Made by a program: the position numbers and the translations under genes. A stretch of DNA of 64,000 nt from Gambelia wislizenii (Eukaryota > Chordata > Lepidosauria > Squamata > Crotaphytidae): NCBI GenBank assembly GCA_030847615.1, contig JAUMIR010000003.1, positions 28,084,501 through 28,148,500 on the forward strand, written 5' to 3'. Positions 46,636-58,989 of this stretch are shown here, piece by piece. The notes under the pieces are model-generated. The model did no database searches, was not told where the DNA came from, and worked only from the letters and a program-made list of their open reading frames with translations. Each line of letters opens with the position of its first letter. Position 1 is the stretch's first letter.

Positions 46636-46872
46636 AGAGAGAGAAATTTGTATGACTTTTCATTATTTCAAGCCACCAGATTTACTTGCATATGTTGCTT
46701 CAGGTGAAATCTGATGGCAATATAAAGCTGGGGAATGCAGTAGTTCTTTGGAAATGGGTGAGATAGTAGGTGATATCTCAAGCAGAGTAATCCACTGGTG
46801 AGGCAGAAGCTGAACAACACCCAGTCCCATACACACACACAAGCACACAGACACACACACACATACACACAC

Positions 46873-48861
46873 AATCTAGCAGAGAAAAAGTAGCTTCACA
46901 TATAAATACTTGTCTCTCAATTCTTATTAAAAATCACATGCAAATTAGCAATCAGTGAGTATATCCATCCAATAGTTGCTAACTCTAACAATAACTATGT
47001 TAGCATGGGGAATCCAGTAGTTGTAATTAAAAAAAAGGTAACTTTTCCCAAAGTTTTGGTTAAGCAAACTTGGGTATGGGTAAAAAGGTACTGGAAATGA
47101 TTTGTGTTTATCTTGTTTTCATATGAAATTTAATTTAAAATAATTTCTTTCGTAAAGGAGTAAAACTAAATACATCTTAAAATATTTCCCAGCAGAAGCG
47201 CATAACAGTGAAATTATTAATAAATTTGCCAATGAATGCCTTTTTTTAAAAAAAAATGTTCACAACAGAGCAAGCAAAATGCTGATTCTCAAAACTGTAG
47301 CATTAGTGGCTCTGAAGAACTGTTAATAAGGTAGAATCAGCAATTAGAGTAACTAACTTTGCCTGGAAATGTGCTATTAGCAGGATTGTCAGATGTGGCA
47401 ATGGTGAAATGGGAGGGGGGGATATTATAAATTAGGTCCAGGGAGACTTGTGGATTATTCAAACATTTCTTCAGCTGTGTTCATTAAATATTTCCAAGCT
47501 GGCTAGTATTGCTACTGGATGTGCTCTTGTGTCTTTCAGGGGTTAAGTGTTCCTAGTTGTAATGTCCCTGTATGATATCATTGAAAACAGCCCAAAATCC
47601 AAACACAGGCATTAGAGGGAGAAGGCCTCACAAGTAATCCAGACTAGAAAAGCTATTTTGGGACTATAACTCTCAACTGCAGCCCAGCTGCAGAATTCTC
47701 AGAGCTGTAGTCCAAGAAACCTTAATTTTCCCAAGCTATTCTACACCTGGCATCTCCAGTTAAAGGAGTCCAGTTGTAGGGCTTTGAAGGATCTCATTCT
47801 AATACTCTGGAGAATTCTTGGCAATCCAAGATTAGATCCTATAGCCCAACATGGTATGAGACAAACATCATATATCGCATCACATGGGCATTATTTAGTG
47901 GTGGCCCACATCTGGCTGGATGTACTTCATTAGAAAGATTCATTGTATTAGAGAAAAATCCTTTGAAAATATTTTTGGGAAAAATCCTTTGTAAATTGTA
48001 CACATTTATGCAATTTTAAATTGTATTCATATGTCTTGGAGTTTAATGGATGGACACCGCAGTTCCTACATTCCCCAGATGCCTTAGTACAGCAGAATTG
48101 CAAAGACCAATACTTATCATCCATTTTACAATGGTCAGAGGATCTTATCTATGCATAAACATATATCTTCCAGATGTAAACTTCAAGCAGGTAATATTTG
48201 GACATAGTAGCTAGCATCCTGTTAGTGGTATACACACATATACATTTTCCTTATGCAAGCAAATGATTTTGGGGGGGACTGAAGAGGTTGGTATTCCCTT
48301 TTTCCTTATGCTCTCCATGGACTTACTATACAACCTGTGAAGCACCCCCACATGACCATTCCATGCCTTGTGGGGAATGGTCAGGATCAGAGAAGTGTCT
48401 GGCTCCACCTCTGTAGACAGATGCAAATTATTACATCAGTGCTAAGATCTGCCATGGTCCTCCACTAACATGATGCCAACTAACATGTAGAAAACAATTT
48501 TTTCTGCTTGAAATTTAGGGGCATAGCCAGATGTTCCTTAGATCCTGCCCACTCCTCACAAAGCATGGGATGGCCATGTGGGGCAGGGGACCTCAGAAGC
48601 TGTACGATAAATTGAGGAACATGTATATGGTGCAGCCTAGAGTTGGTCAGCATACAGAACTGTTGTGCTATACTGAGACATACAGAATTGCAGTCAGTTT
48701 ACATTAATGACTTTACCTAAGTCATGATTATATCTGATGTGTTCTCCACATTTCTCCTTTCTCTATTTCTTTTTCTTATTGATACATTTCTAATTAAAAA
48801 TGTCTTAACTGTTTAAAGCTTCATATATTCAGATTAGGGAGAGTCAAATCCATCACACTAG
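46873..48861. other. Intergenic sequence; weak MITE traces
   Basis: 47655-47760 (CAGAATTCTCAGAGCTGTAG and neighbours) resembles the hAT-like MITE family at 39.76 kb but is too short to define. Nothing else seen. Confidence 0.4.
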
Positions 48862-49060
48862 TGAGCCAGCAGCATAGTGCAGTGGACATCTGGGTGTTCA
48901 TTGCCATGAAGCCATATAATTGAGGGGTAGCCTTTGGTCAGTCAGTCACTCTTCTTAAGCCTGACCTACCTTATAGTGTTGCTGTGAGGATAAAGTAGAG
49001 ATGAGGGAGAATGATGTAGAGTGTGTTGGGCTCATTAGAGGAAAATATAAATGTTAGAAA
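48862..49060 (+). mobile_element. SINE of MIR/tRNA type, diverged
   Basis: Head AGCAGCATAGTGCAGTGGAC, middle TGACCTACCTTATAGTGTTG, end GAAAATATAAATGTTAGAAA. The general form matches tRNA-derived amniote SINEs with a G-A-rich 3' part. Confidence 0.45.
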
Positions 49061-51215
49061 CAAATGGTAATATGTTTTGGCTTCTCTCTGTTTCTTATTT
49101 TTCCTCATCCTGTTTGTTCCACCTCAGTACCACCCCAGTTTGTGATTTTTTTGATGAAGGACCTGCCAAAAATGTATTGTATTTTAGGTTCAAGATTGCT
49201 TAGTATGTGCATTTTGTATACAAGCTTGCCTAAAACAAACATTAAAAAAAGCAGTTTTTCTTAAAACAAAATCTCTCTCTCTCTCTCTCTCTCCTCCCTC
49301 TATCTGTCTCTGCAGTCTTTCCTCTAATGCATGAGTTTTTTGTATGTTCTTTTCCCTAAATGACACCTTTTTTTTGTTTAGTGTAGTAAACTATTCAAAG
49401 AAGAGCAAATACTGAGCAGTAACCACTTTCTGGTTTGTATATTGATTCTGGAAGTGCAACCTGGTAAGTTCCTATCAAAATGCAAACGGAATGAAACTCT
49501 CCCTCATCTTTGTTCAGATCAGATTTATAGCAGCTATTAAACATATGGGCTTTCTAAAATCCAAAGAAGAAAATGCATATGTTAGAGAGAGAAAATGTAC
49601 CTACAGTTGGAGCTTTGTTCACTGTTGGAGTTCCTGCTACCAAAGAGACAAGCCATCTGACTCTTCTTCAGTGGAAACTGTCAAGGCAAAATAAACAATA
49701 AATGTTGTGCTATGCTATTCATTAACATGTCTTTTCTGGGGTGTGTGAATGTTTGTCTTGACCATTATATGCTATCTGCATTATGCACGGTGGTTGTCCA
49801 CAAAGGTGCATTTCTTCTAACACACATCATTTTTAATGGTACATTTTCAGATATAGCAGATAGTGCTCCTTGCCTTAGACTATCTATGATACATTGCAAA
49901 TCTGTAGTAGCTTTATAGCCATGACTTAACCCTATCCCTACTCCTGCCACATGCAGCTTTGCAAGGTTCTGAGACGTCTCTGTAACAGATCATAAGCTCT
50001 GTAACAGATCATAAGCCATTTTACGAGTGTTACTTAAGAAGCTGGAATGCTGAGGAAGATCACCATTAAAAGAAGGGGAAAAAAGATTACTGAGTTATGT
50101 CAATTAGGAATGTGAAAACCTCTCAGTTTCAATCTCACCTGCATTTCCTTCCTGTCCTTGTTTCATATCAGGTTGTGAGATGTTGCATTTTCTTCCTGCA
50201 CTGCAGTTCATTACTATTTTTCACACCTTTTCTCTAATGTGCACATTTATTTGTGCAATTTCCCTAATTATATACAACTGCCCTCTCCACTGACTGAAGT
50301 GTGTGTAGGTGCATTTCTTTTAATTATGTGCATTTTTACCATTCACATTTTAAAATATGTGAACTGTTTTGTGCATACTTCAAATACCCTACACACCACA
50401 TAGACTGATGAATGCTTGAGGGACAGTGTGCATTTGGTCGGAATGTGTAAAGATTTTACTTTCTATGAGACGGTTGAGGCCACCTTTTCCCCCCTCCATC
50501 TGTAGTATGGAGACAGTAGAGGCAGAACTATTTAAAACAATCCATATTGTGTTGCAGTAGCTGTTATGAGGTAGCTACCAGTCTGAATGCAGCCTGTTAT
50601 CCCTTGTATCCTTTTGTTAGTTTCCTTTTCTCTAGATGTCACTGTCGCATAACAGATCGAACGAAGGTCTCTTAACAAAAATGGGAAGTACATGGGAAAC
50701 AAGCTGTGATCTCATTTACTTGGTCATGGTTGTCATATCAACAATAAGGTTTCCCCAGCAACTAACAGAATAAATTATTTTAAGGATTTATTTACATATT
50801 CTTTATATATTTAAAAAATAGACATTACATAATGTGTATATTACTTTTGCTTTACGGTTATAAGAGCAATTAAAGCAGCTTCTCCAGCCATTTTTGTGTT
50901 AATACCAATGATGCCAAATGAGTTTTGTTAATATAATTGATGCCAATGGAATTAATGAAGATTTGCCACTTGCTCCAAAGTGTTGCCATTTTCTATCCCA
51001 ACCATTTACATATTTCTAAAGTGTTAGTTTGATTGCTGAGAGAGAGCATAAATTATTACTGTAAGTTTATTTGACAGGATAAACCTTCAGCACCACATAG
51101 AGTGGATTATATATGCAAATGCTGCTGTGTGACAGATTTAATATATTTCCCACTCAGGGCTATGAAGAGTATCTTTTGAGCTAAGAATACTTGTAAGAAG
51201 GGGTGCATTCTCTAG
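49061..51215. other. Intergenic sequence, simple repeats only
   Basis: TC run at 49271-49294. A 19-bp unit (CTCTGTAACAGATCATAAG) is doubled near 49978-50016. No exon or named element recognised. Confidence 0.45.
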
Positions 51216-52037
51216 ACATGTGGTGTCCACTCTGAGATATGGGTCTGCATTGTCTCTTTTGACCCCTTCCCTCAAGCAGGTTCATTTGTGTCTCCCTGAG
51301 GGTATGGCTTGCTTCATCCAGAATGGCCACTAAGAGAACTCTGTTCTGTGAAGGACCTGTCACTACCCAGGACTCACTCTGAGGATGTGAATGATGCTAC
51401 AGCTCAGCCTGTGGAATGGCAGCCTCAGAAAACACCAAGCCAGGACTCACCTGAGACTGACCAGACATTGGTGCTACCAGGACAGTTGGAAAAGAAAGAG
51501 GAGGACGCTCTGCCCCCAAGCCCACAGTCTTGATGGGTGGAAAAGAGCAGAGAAAAAAGGCATTCGGTGAGGCTTCTTGCCAAGCAAAAGGGGAAGCTCT
51601 CTTAATTAAAGTCAGCTGGTTGCAGCCCATTTAAGAAACAGATCTGACCCACATTCTCTGTGGGAAACAACAGGCAGTTTTTGAGTTTTGGTGTGAGTCC
51701 TGCAATTCTGCTTCAGAATTCTGAAACCCTGACCTTGGACTGGCTGATGACCCAGTTTGACTCTTGGACTGGCTGATGTTTGACTCATGGATTCTTAGTT
51801 TGACTCATGGATTCTTAGACTGGTTTTGACCTCTCTTGTGTATTCCCTGGCAAGCAAACCCTTCAAGGCAAGTTTGTCTCCAGAAACTCTGTTTAATTTA
51901 CTGCCCTGTCTTATCTGCAAGAGCTCAGAGTGAATTGCTTTCTCCCTAACAACCAGCTGTGGGAGTGCTGAAGCCTGAATCAGGACAGGAACAGAGAATG
52001 GCCTGTAGACATCAGGAGTCCAATGATGCCCTGCCAT
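51216..52037. repeat. Unclassified GC-richer block with short internal repeats
   Basis: TTTGACTCATGGATTCTTAG is tandemly doubled at 51780-51821, and CTTGGACTGGCTGATG occurs twice near 51737 and 51764. An open frame at 51309-51533 is acidic and proline-rich without a domain. The texture resembles a retroelement LTR or leader, but no ends were found. Confidence 0.3.
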
Positions 52038-52252
52038 TGCACACTACACAGTTATAGAGCTCTAGTTCTAGCTTCACTGCCACATCTTATGGAATCCTAG
52101 GATTGGTAATTTAGGGAAGGATATTTAGAATTTTTAGCCAGAAAGCACCAGTGCCTTTCCAAACTACAAGTCCCATGATTCCATAGGTTGCAGCCATGGC
52201 AGTTAAAGTGGAATCATAATACTATATTTATGTAGTGTGAAAGGACCCCTGA
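52038..52252. mobile_element. hAT-like MITE, CACACTACACAGTTATA ends
   Basis: Left CACACTACACAGTTATAGAG and right TATTTATGTAGTGTGAAAGG are inverted. The inside has GGAATCCTAGGATTGGTAAT and CCCATGATTCCATAGGTTG. Same family as 39.76 kb. Confidence 0.65.
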
Positions 52253-52549
52253 ATAATTCAAAGAGACTTTACCAAGCACTAAAATGCACTTGTCAGTGTC
52301 ACAATGTCTTATAGAATATTTTGCTGAATACAGAATCTTTTAAATCTTTTAAAGAAAAAAAAAAGGGGGAACAGAATGTTGAAGAGCTGGCAGACAATTC
52401 CTATAAAACACATTTGCTGCTGCGGGGCATCATCCATGGAACTTCATCATCAAGGAAACTTATCAAGTGTGGTGATAGATTTTCAGGTGATAGAATTTTA
52501 TGCTGTTTAATTTGTTATCACTGCTTGCTCCATTTTACTTGTCCTAGGG

Positions 52550-53130
52550 GTTGTCTATATGGTGAAAATAATCCTAATGGGATGTGAATAGAAGGTTATC
52601 TGTACAAATGGACATTCACATAATTGCATGTCATTCAGAAGGGGAGCAGCCAAATCAACCTTACATTCCATGTGGAAAGCCTCCAGGGCTTCTCCCGGAT
52701 TTTTTTAAAAGCTCGGTACGGGATGCTAATGTCTGATCATTTGGACACATAGATGCTAACAGGCAGTGTAATCTGATTGGCTGGATGAGCTTGGGGTGGG
52801 GCTAGCAAATACGGAAAGCACCTACTGCCACCATTTTGGATTTCAGCTAAGTGAGGGTCCAGTAAGTCAATAAAACAATCATCTTATACTCTCTTTTTTC
52901 CTTTTAATTTTTGTAAATACGAAATATCACATGTGTGCACCATGGTAAACTTCTTTTTTTAAAAAATAATGGTGCTGACAGATTTAAAAGCATGAATAAA
53001 TCACTTGCAACCAACAGCTTGGCTAGGGGTCATGCAAAGTTTAGGGGGGCGACTGTTAAGACATGCTGCAGAGGTACACATGGCTGCTTTTCCAGATGCG
53101 TGCATCTCTCCCCCCCCCTCGTATAGATAG
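52550..53130. mobile_element. Possible hAT-like MITE, diverged
   Basis: GGGGTTGTCTATATGGTGAA at the left, and CTCGTATAGATAGGACC at the right, are roughly inverted. The middle carries CTTCTCCCGGATTTTTTTAA and CTAATGTCTGATCATTTGG. Weaker than the other MITE calls. Confidence 0.35.
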
Positions 53131-54133
53131 GACCTTAACATATATATATAGTACTATAATATATAGTACTCATTTCCCTTGAATCAGTGATGAAGGGTAG
53201 CAGTTTAAAGCCAAGAAAGTAAATAGTTTATAAAAACAACTGTAAAGGGGATATGGTCTTCAAAATTATACACAGGGAAGAGAAAAAGGATACAGAGAGT
53301 TATCTGTTGGAGTCACCCAATCCCATTGATTTGCAGTAGATTCAGAACAGGCATTAGGATGTAGTTCTTCATGTAAAAGAAATGTGGGGTTCAATAAAGA
53401 CATGGCTGGAAAGCTTTTTTTGTATTTTTTAGCTTTGCTGGAGGAGGAGGAGGAAGAGGAGGCTGTTTACTCCAGCCTCTGCCTCCTTCATCTTTCTCTG
53501 ATGTTTCTTGTGGCTAATTAAATTGCAACGTCCTCTGAGCAGAGATGTCTCCACTTTTCTCCTTCAAATGTCATGCATGGTGATGGTGTGACAATATTAA
53601 CGGTGATCATAGTAGCAGCAGTAGCAGCTGCACAATAAAAAAAAACACCTTTAAATGTTGGCTTGGCTTGTACATGAACTGATATACATCTTGAGTGGCA
53701 GTCTCTTTTTTCTTTAAAGCAAAAGTGGGGCCCCAGGGTTAGGTGTCCCAAACTGGCTTTTTGCTCAAAATTACCCAATATCTAGAGTGTGTGTGTGGGG
53801 GGGGGGAATTGCATGCTATTGTCCACCCCAGCCTGTTTTAGGCACAGGAGAGGTCAGTTTAATAAAGCAGGAACTAACCTAGAAGCCATTTCTGGCTTAC
53901 TTCCTGCTTTGAAAAAGCCAAATAGTGCCCCTCCCCTCTGATGGTGAAATTGTCCCCTACAGCTCATTGCAAGGGTAGTGGAATTTTGAGAAAAAAATAA
54001 GCAGGAAAAGAGGGTTGCAGTGGGGAGATGAGGCTCTCTGTGGTCTGGGATGGTGTGTATGTCCTTGGTAGTTGACCCCCTGATTTAAAGTTGATCTTCC
54101 AGCAGAGTGGGGTACATGTGAAGGGGAGGTGCT
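53131..54133. other. Intergenic sequence, nothing recognised
   Basis: GGA run near 53441-53462 and a G run near 53798. No exon or element recognised. Confidence 0.45.
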
Positions 54134-55387
54134 TGTCAGGATAATATCCCTTTAAGTGCAGAGAAAAAATGTTGGAGCAACAGACCACATGCTAACACAG
54201 GTGAAGTGGGTTTATTCACAACTGTGGCTAGGCAAATCTGTGCTCAAGTCCGTTCAGCAGTTCACCTACCTGGGAAGCATCATCTCCTCAGATGCCAAGA
54301 TTGACAAAGAGATCGATCACAGATTAGCAAAGGCATATAGCGCATTTGGAAGACTTTACAAAAGAGTCTGGAGTAATAAACACCTGAGGCGAAGCACAAA
54401 AATCAGTGTGTATAGAGCCATTGTACTGTCTATTCTCCTTTATGGGTCTGAAACACGGGTCACCTATCGCCACCACTTACGACTCCTCGAACGCTTTCAT
54501 CAGCGCTGTCTACGCACAACCCTAAATATACACTGGACTGACTATATGACGAATGCTGCTGTCCTTGAGCAAGCAGGGATCACCCGCATTGAGGCCATGA
54601 TATTGAGAACACAGCTGCGCTGGGCAGGGCATGTTTCTAGGATGGAGGACCATCGCCTCCCCAAAATAGTACTCTACGGTGAACTCGCCATGGGTCAGCG
54701 TAAGAGAGGCACTCCAAAAAAAACAATACAAGGACTCCCTGAAACAACATCTCAGGCTCAGCCAAATTGATCACCAACAATGGTCCACCCTAGCTTCACA
54801 TCGGGAGGCATGGAGACACACTATCCACAATGCTGCAGCCTTATTTGAGAACTCCTGCCAAACAAGTCTTGAAGAGAAACAACAACACAGAAAGAATCAC
54901 AACCTGGAAACATCACCCAATGAGACCTTCTGCTCTGCTTTCTGCAACTGGACTTGTTTATCTCAGATTGGCCTTTTTAGTCATCAGCGTTCTTGCAGAA
55001 AGCACAGGATGAGTCCTTCCTGAATCTTCGTTTGTGAAGAAAAGCCAGAGAGAGAGAGAGGCTAGGCAGAAGGTGACTGGCCAAACACTCCTATAAAGAT
55101 ACACTCTGTGTGAGTTATTGTTGTGGGTTGGTGTCAAGGAGTGTTGGATTTTTGGATTTGTTATTGAGGTTTGCTGTATGTATTCTGTGTTTGTTTTATA
55201 CTAGAACTGAAGATAAAGCCTCCAGAAGGATCTCACTGCTTGTAAGTCTTCTTATTTTGGGTGAAAGTGGGTCAGACCAGTGATAAAGCCTGCTAGCTGA
55301 AGCCTTTGTTTTTCAAGCCCTATTCTGCTGCATAGTTTATCTGATGTTTGGCTACTCCTGAGTCTAGTTCATCCCCACCTGTGCCCA
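54134..55387 (+). mobile_element. Solo-LTR-like repeat, copy B, split by a LINE
   Basis: Matches 19024-19440 on both sides of an 826-bp insertion. It begins TGTCAGGATAATATCCCTTT and resumes after the LINE with CCAAACACTCCTATAAAGAT, ending near CACCTGTGCCCA. GGTGC appears just before the start (one base offset) and directly after the end at 55388, a possible 5-bp target duplication. Confidence 0.65.
54235..55060 (+). mobile_element. RT/finger LINE inserted in the LTR repeat
   Basis: 5'-truncated copy flanked by GCTAGGCA at 54227-54234 and 55061-55068. Copy A of the LTR shows the single, empty site. It starts inside the RT C-terminal region (SVQQFTYLGSIISSDAKIDK) and keeps a frame to about 54720, where an A-run shift breaks it. 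A second frame carries the rest to the finger. The tail is a GA repeat. Confidence 0.9.
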
Positions 55388-55486
55388 GGTGCACAAGAAA
55401 TCTTAGGAAGGATTATGCCATAAGGAGTGAAGCAAACTTCTAAATAGCTTGGTGAGGACTGAGCATACTTTGTGGCTATAAATCAC
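55388..55486. other. Short spacer between LTR repeat and MITE
   Basis: Nothing recognised. Confidence 0.5.
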
Positions 55487-55866
55487 TCATACCCTTCAAC
55501 CAATTTAGCAAAGACAATCCCAATTAATTCTCTGTTGTCCCACTTTTTCAGCTGCTTTTAAAATATCCCAGTTTCTCTTTTCACCTATCAGACCCTCCCT
55601 TTGTCCTTGGCTTACTTCAATTGGTGTAACCTGAGTGCAAAGTGGCAAAGTACATAGTTTGCACTCAGTTAACTCAGCAGGGGGAGAGAGAAGAGGATGG
55701 GGCAGAATTTTGCCCTTCCCTGTAGGGTCAGGCAAAAGCAAACTGCTTCAGCCTCTCCTAGCTTGTGTGTTTTCCTCATTAATAACTTTTACCATCTTGG
55801 CCATACTCTGAGGCTGCTTGGCTACGTGTGCCTTGGTTTTCATCTGTGAAATATTGGAGAGTATGA
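55487..55866 (+). mobile_element. hAT-like MITE, CATACCCTTC and GAGAGTATG ends
   Basis: The most complete uninterrupted copy of the family at 34967 and 36382. It is flanked by AATCACTC-like and AATCAGTG-like words that agree at six of eight positions, as expected for an aged 8-bp hAT duplication. Confidence 0.65.
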
Positions 55867-56727
55867 ATCAGTGTATCCATTCTCTGTTGTGGGAAACATG
55901 GAAACTGTGAAGAAGAACATGACTGGCAAGCTGGAATGAAGAAGAGAGTACATTTCATTGCAGGTCTTATCTTACTCATAACCAGGTCTGCCTATGAACT
56001 TATGAATGCAAGACATTGTCCTGAAAATGTGACCTCTTCAGTGAACTGTCATGTATATATGATAATGATCATTTAACTTTTGATGCAGGCCATTGTTCAC
56101 TTGTGTATATTGGCAAATACAAATGAATTCTATAAACATCTCCTGTTTGACCAACTGTCATGGCAACCTTGTAGATCACCCAGTTCAATTCCCTCTATAA
56201 AGGTACCAAAGCTAGAGCATCTCCAGCAGATGGATGTCCAACCTGTACACCTCCAGTGAAGAAGAGCCCACCAACCTTCTGGTTATTTCATTGTGTTATC
56301 ACTCTACTCTTACCTTTAATAAGTTGAAGTCTAACCCATCGTAACAGGCTGTCAGATCTAGTTCTCCCCTCTGAGGAACATATAACAAGTGCCTCCCCAT
56401 TTCTGTGGGACAGCTGTTTCACCTGTATATCCCTGCATTTTCAGATATTCAAAAACTTGAATAGGATTGTCACAGAAAAATGTCGGCCATTGTCAAATTT
56501 CAGACGTTTGCTGTAACTTGTGTATTTTTAACACCCCTTTTTATATAAGAAATAGTGCATTAATGTCATATAGCAAAGGGGAGAAACTTGAAAATCGAAA
56601 AGCTACGGGATGAATAATTTATAAGAAAACACTTTTCTTCAACTCATTAAAATGGCCTGACAGTCATAGAATTTTTACAATTTTGCTGCTCAAGATGAAA
56701 CTAGAACACATGCAAATGATCATTTTG

Positions 56728-56759
<32 letters not shown>

Positions 56760-57331
56760 CTCCTTTTTTATTTCTCTGTTAAAACCTTTAAAAAGAAAAA
56801 ATAAAGTTACCCTGTGAAATAGCTCAGATTTAAGTTATTGTCACATTCATTGACTTCATTGATATTGCAGCTCCTAAGAGCAGAGCATTTGACATAAAAA
56901 CAGAAAAGCTTTCTTCTTCTCCTCCTTCTTTAATAAATGCAAGACTGTTAAAGCCTTGATGTGCTTGCTGTGAATGCTTATAGGCAAACGTACTTTGCAG
57001 GGGCTCATGGATGCTCATTCCATGCACTTTATATTTGCAGGCCAAAATGGGTCAGTGCATAGCCTACAGAAATGCCGTTAGCTATGTGGTAGATGTGGGG
57101 AATGATGAACTGCATATGGACTCTTTTTAGAGCAAATTCTTGTATTGTAGTTGCCACATGGAAACTGATAGAAATGTTGACTAATGGGTATTTAAATAAC
57201 AAGCTCTACCATCATGAGCTATCTGAACTTAATCCACCCACTTTAAAGACATCACCTTTCTTCTTGTTGCCTCCTACCAGAATGCACATATATTGCCTGG
57301 TCACCCTCTTTCTCTAGTACTTAGTTCACCA
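55867..57331. other. Intergenic sequence; possible old CR1 piece and an (AT)n run
   Basis: 56155-56415 (GATCACCCAGTTCAATTCCC, GGATGTCCAACCTGTACACC) has the wording of an antisense CR1 3' end, highly diverged. An (AT)n run is at 56730-56758. Confidence 0.5.
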
Positions 57332-57905
57332 TAGGGATGTACTGTAATTCTTCACTAAGTTTCTTCATGAAGGTAGCCATGAGTAATTTGAGCAATTTTC
57401 TTCTTGCTGCAAGAAAGTCTTCGAAAACCACACCATTCCCAAAGGCTATTCACCATTCAGGACTTATTCTGTGCAAAATTCACAGGTATTTTTTTTAATG
57501 CAGAAAATTAAAAAATCTGTGCAAGAAATAGAACAGAGGCTGTACTGGATGATCCTTCTGGTCTTTTCCAACTCTGATTCTAAATTACTGACAATGCAGA
57601 AATATTAATTCCTGCACAGAAAATGCTGTTTTCTATGCAAATCAACCACGTGCGAATTCCATTTTTCCCCTGAGCATAAAACAACATTTTCTTCCAAGGA
57701 ATTAATTTAAATATTATTTTCCATGCAGAAAATGCTGAACAGAAAATGTCATTTTCTGCACAAAACAATCACATGCAAATTTTGTGCAAAAAAACCCCTA
57801 CTAAACTGTGAAGATTCTCATCAGTACAGAATTTGTCTCATTGGGGTTTCTCAACACTTGAAAAATGTGTTTTTTGACCATTTTTGAATATTCTTTCCAT
57901 CCCTA
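57332..57905. mobile_element. hAT-like element with TAGGGATG/CATCCCTA ends and internal repeats
   Basis: It opens TAGGGATGTACTGTAATTC and closes TTCTTTCCATCCCTA. Inside, ATGCAGAAAATGCTG-type units with TTTTCTGCACAAAAC-type partners recur about every 120 bp. A short CR1 tail (about 57523-57583, GGATGATCCTTCTGGTCTTT) sits within it. Confidence 0.55.
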
Positions 57906-58009
57906 GCTCATAGCAGCAACAGCAACAACAACAACACACTATCCTTCAGGAATATAGGGAATTACCTTATACCAGATCTTTAACCAGACCAATTGTGCAT
58001 CTATCCATA

Positions 58010-58225
58010 CTCTGCAGTTATACCAGTTTGATGCCACTTTAGCAGCCATAGCTCCATCATATGGAATCCTGGGGTGAATATTTTGGTGAGGTACTTAGAA
58101 TGCTCTATTGCATTCCCCTGCATTCAAGCTCTCCGCTAGAGAATTTTAAGTAACCAGAAAGCTACAAATCACAGCATTCTGTAGGTTGGGATCAAAGCTG
58201 TAATTGTGGAATGTGAATACACCCT
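58010..58225. mobile_element. hAT-like MITE, same family as 52.04 kb
   Basis: CTCTGCAGTTATACCAGTTT, CATATGGAATCCTGGGGTG and CTGTAGGTTGGGATCAAAGC are in the family order. The right end GTAATTGTGGAATGTGAATA mirrors the left. Confidence 0.6.
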
Positions 58226-58292
58226 AGTATTGTTGTGTACTCTGAATTGCTGCAGCTTTCCAAAAGGCCTGACAGATCTTTCAAAGCACCTA

Positions 58293-58816
58293 TTTCTTGG
58301 ATTTTCCTTGGTTTTTTTCTGCGCTGTGAGGCCGTGTTCTGGAATAGTTTCTTTCTGATGTTTTGCCTGCATCTGTGGCTGGCATCTTCAGAGAATGGTT
58401 GGGTATGAGTGTATTTGGAGTTTATGTGCTGTGAACCCCTGTTGGGGAGGATATGTAAATTTGTGTAATTGAATGGTTAGTTTCTGGGTATAGAAATACA
58501 CAAGGCTCATTAGTGTCTGTTTGGCTAATGGTTTGTTGATGAGCCATTATCTGCTGGAACTCCCCCTGTCTCTGGGTGGAATTCCTTTGTAAATGTTGCA
58601 TTTTGATTCTATTTTTCTTCAAAACATATACTCCCCAACAGGGGTTCACAGCATATAAACTCCACATACACTCCTACCCAACCATTCTCTGAAGATGCCA
58701 GCCACAGATGCAGGTGAAATGTCAGAACTAAACTCTTCCAGAACACGGCCTCACAGCCTGGAAAAAAACCCAAGGAAAATCTGTGGATGCCAGCCGTGAA
58801 AGCCTTTGACTTCACA
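58293..58816. mobile_element. Foldback element with hammerhead-like cores (Penelope-like?)
   Basis: Left arm about 58296-58450 and right arm about 58620-58816 are inverted, enclosing a loop of about 170 bp. The right arm carries CTGAAGATGCC then GGTGAAATGTC with pairing flanks TTCT and AGAA. The left arm, read on the minus strand, has CTGAAGATGCC but an altered GAAA box. Beyond the arm already seen at 11.9 and 30.8 kb, this copy adds GGGGTTCACAGCATATAAAC sequence, so it shows more of the parent element. Confidence 0.55.
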
Positions 58817-58989
58817 CCTATTTCTTGGTTTATTATTTCTGGGATGCTTGTGTGAAAATTAGAGACATATGAACAGACCTTGAGCATTTTATGTGCAGAG
58901 TTTGTGCTCTACAGGTGATCTATGGTCCTTCCCAGAATCTTTAGCTAAACTCCATTGCAGTTTTCCTGAGCTAAACAAAAACCTATGTA

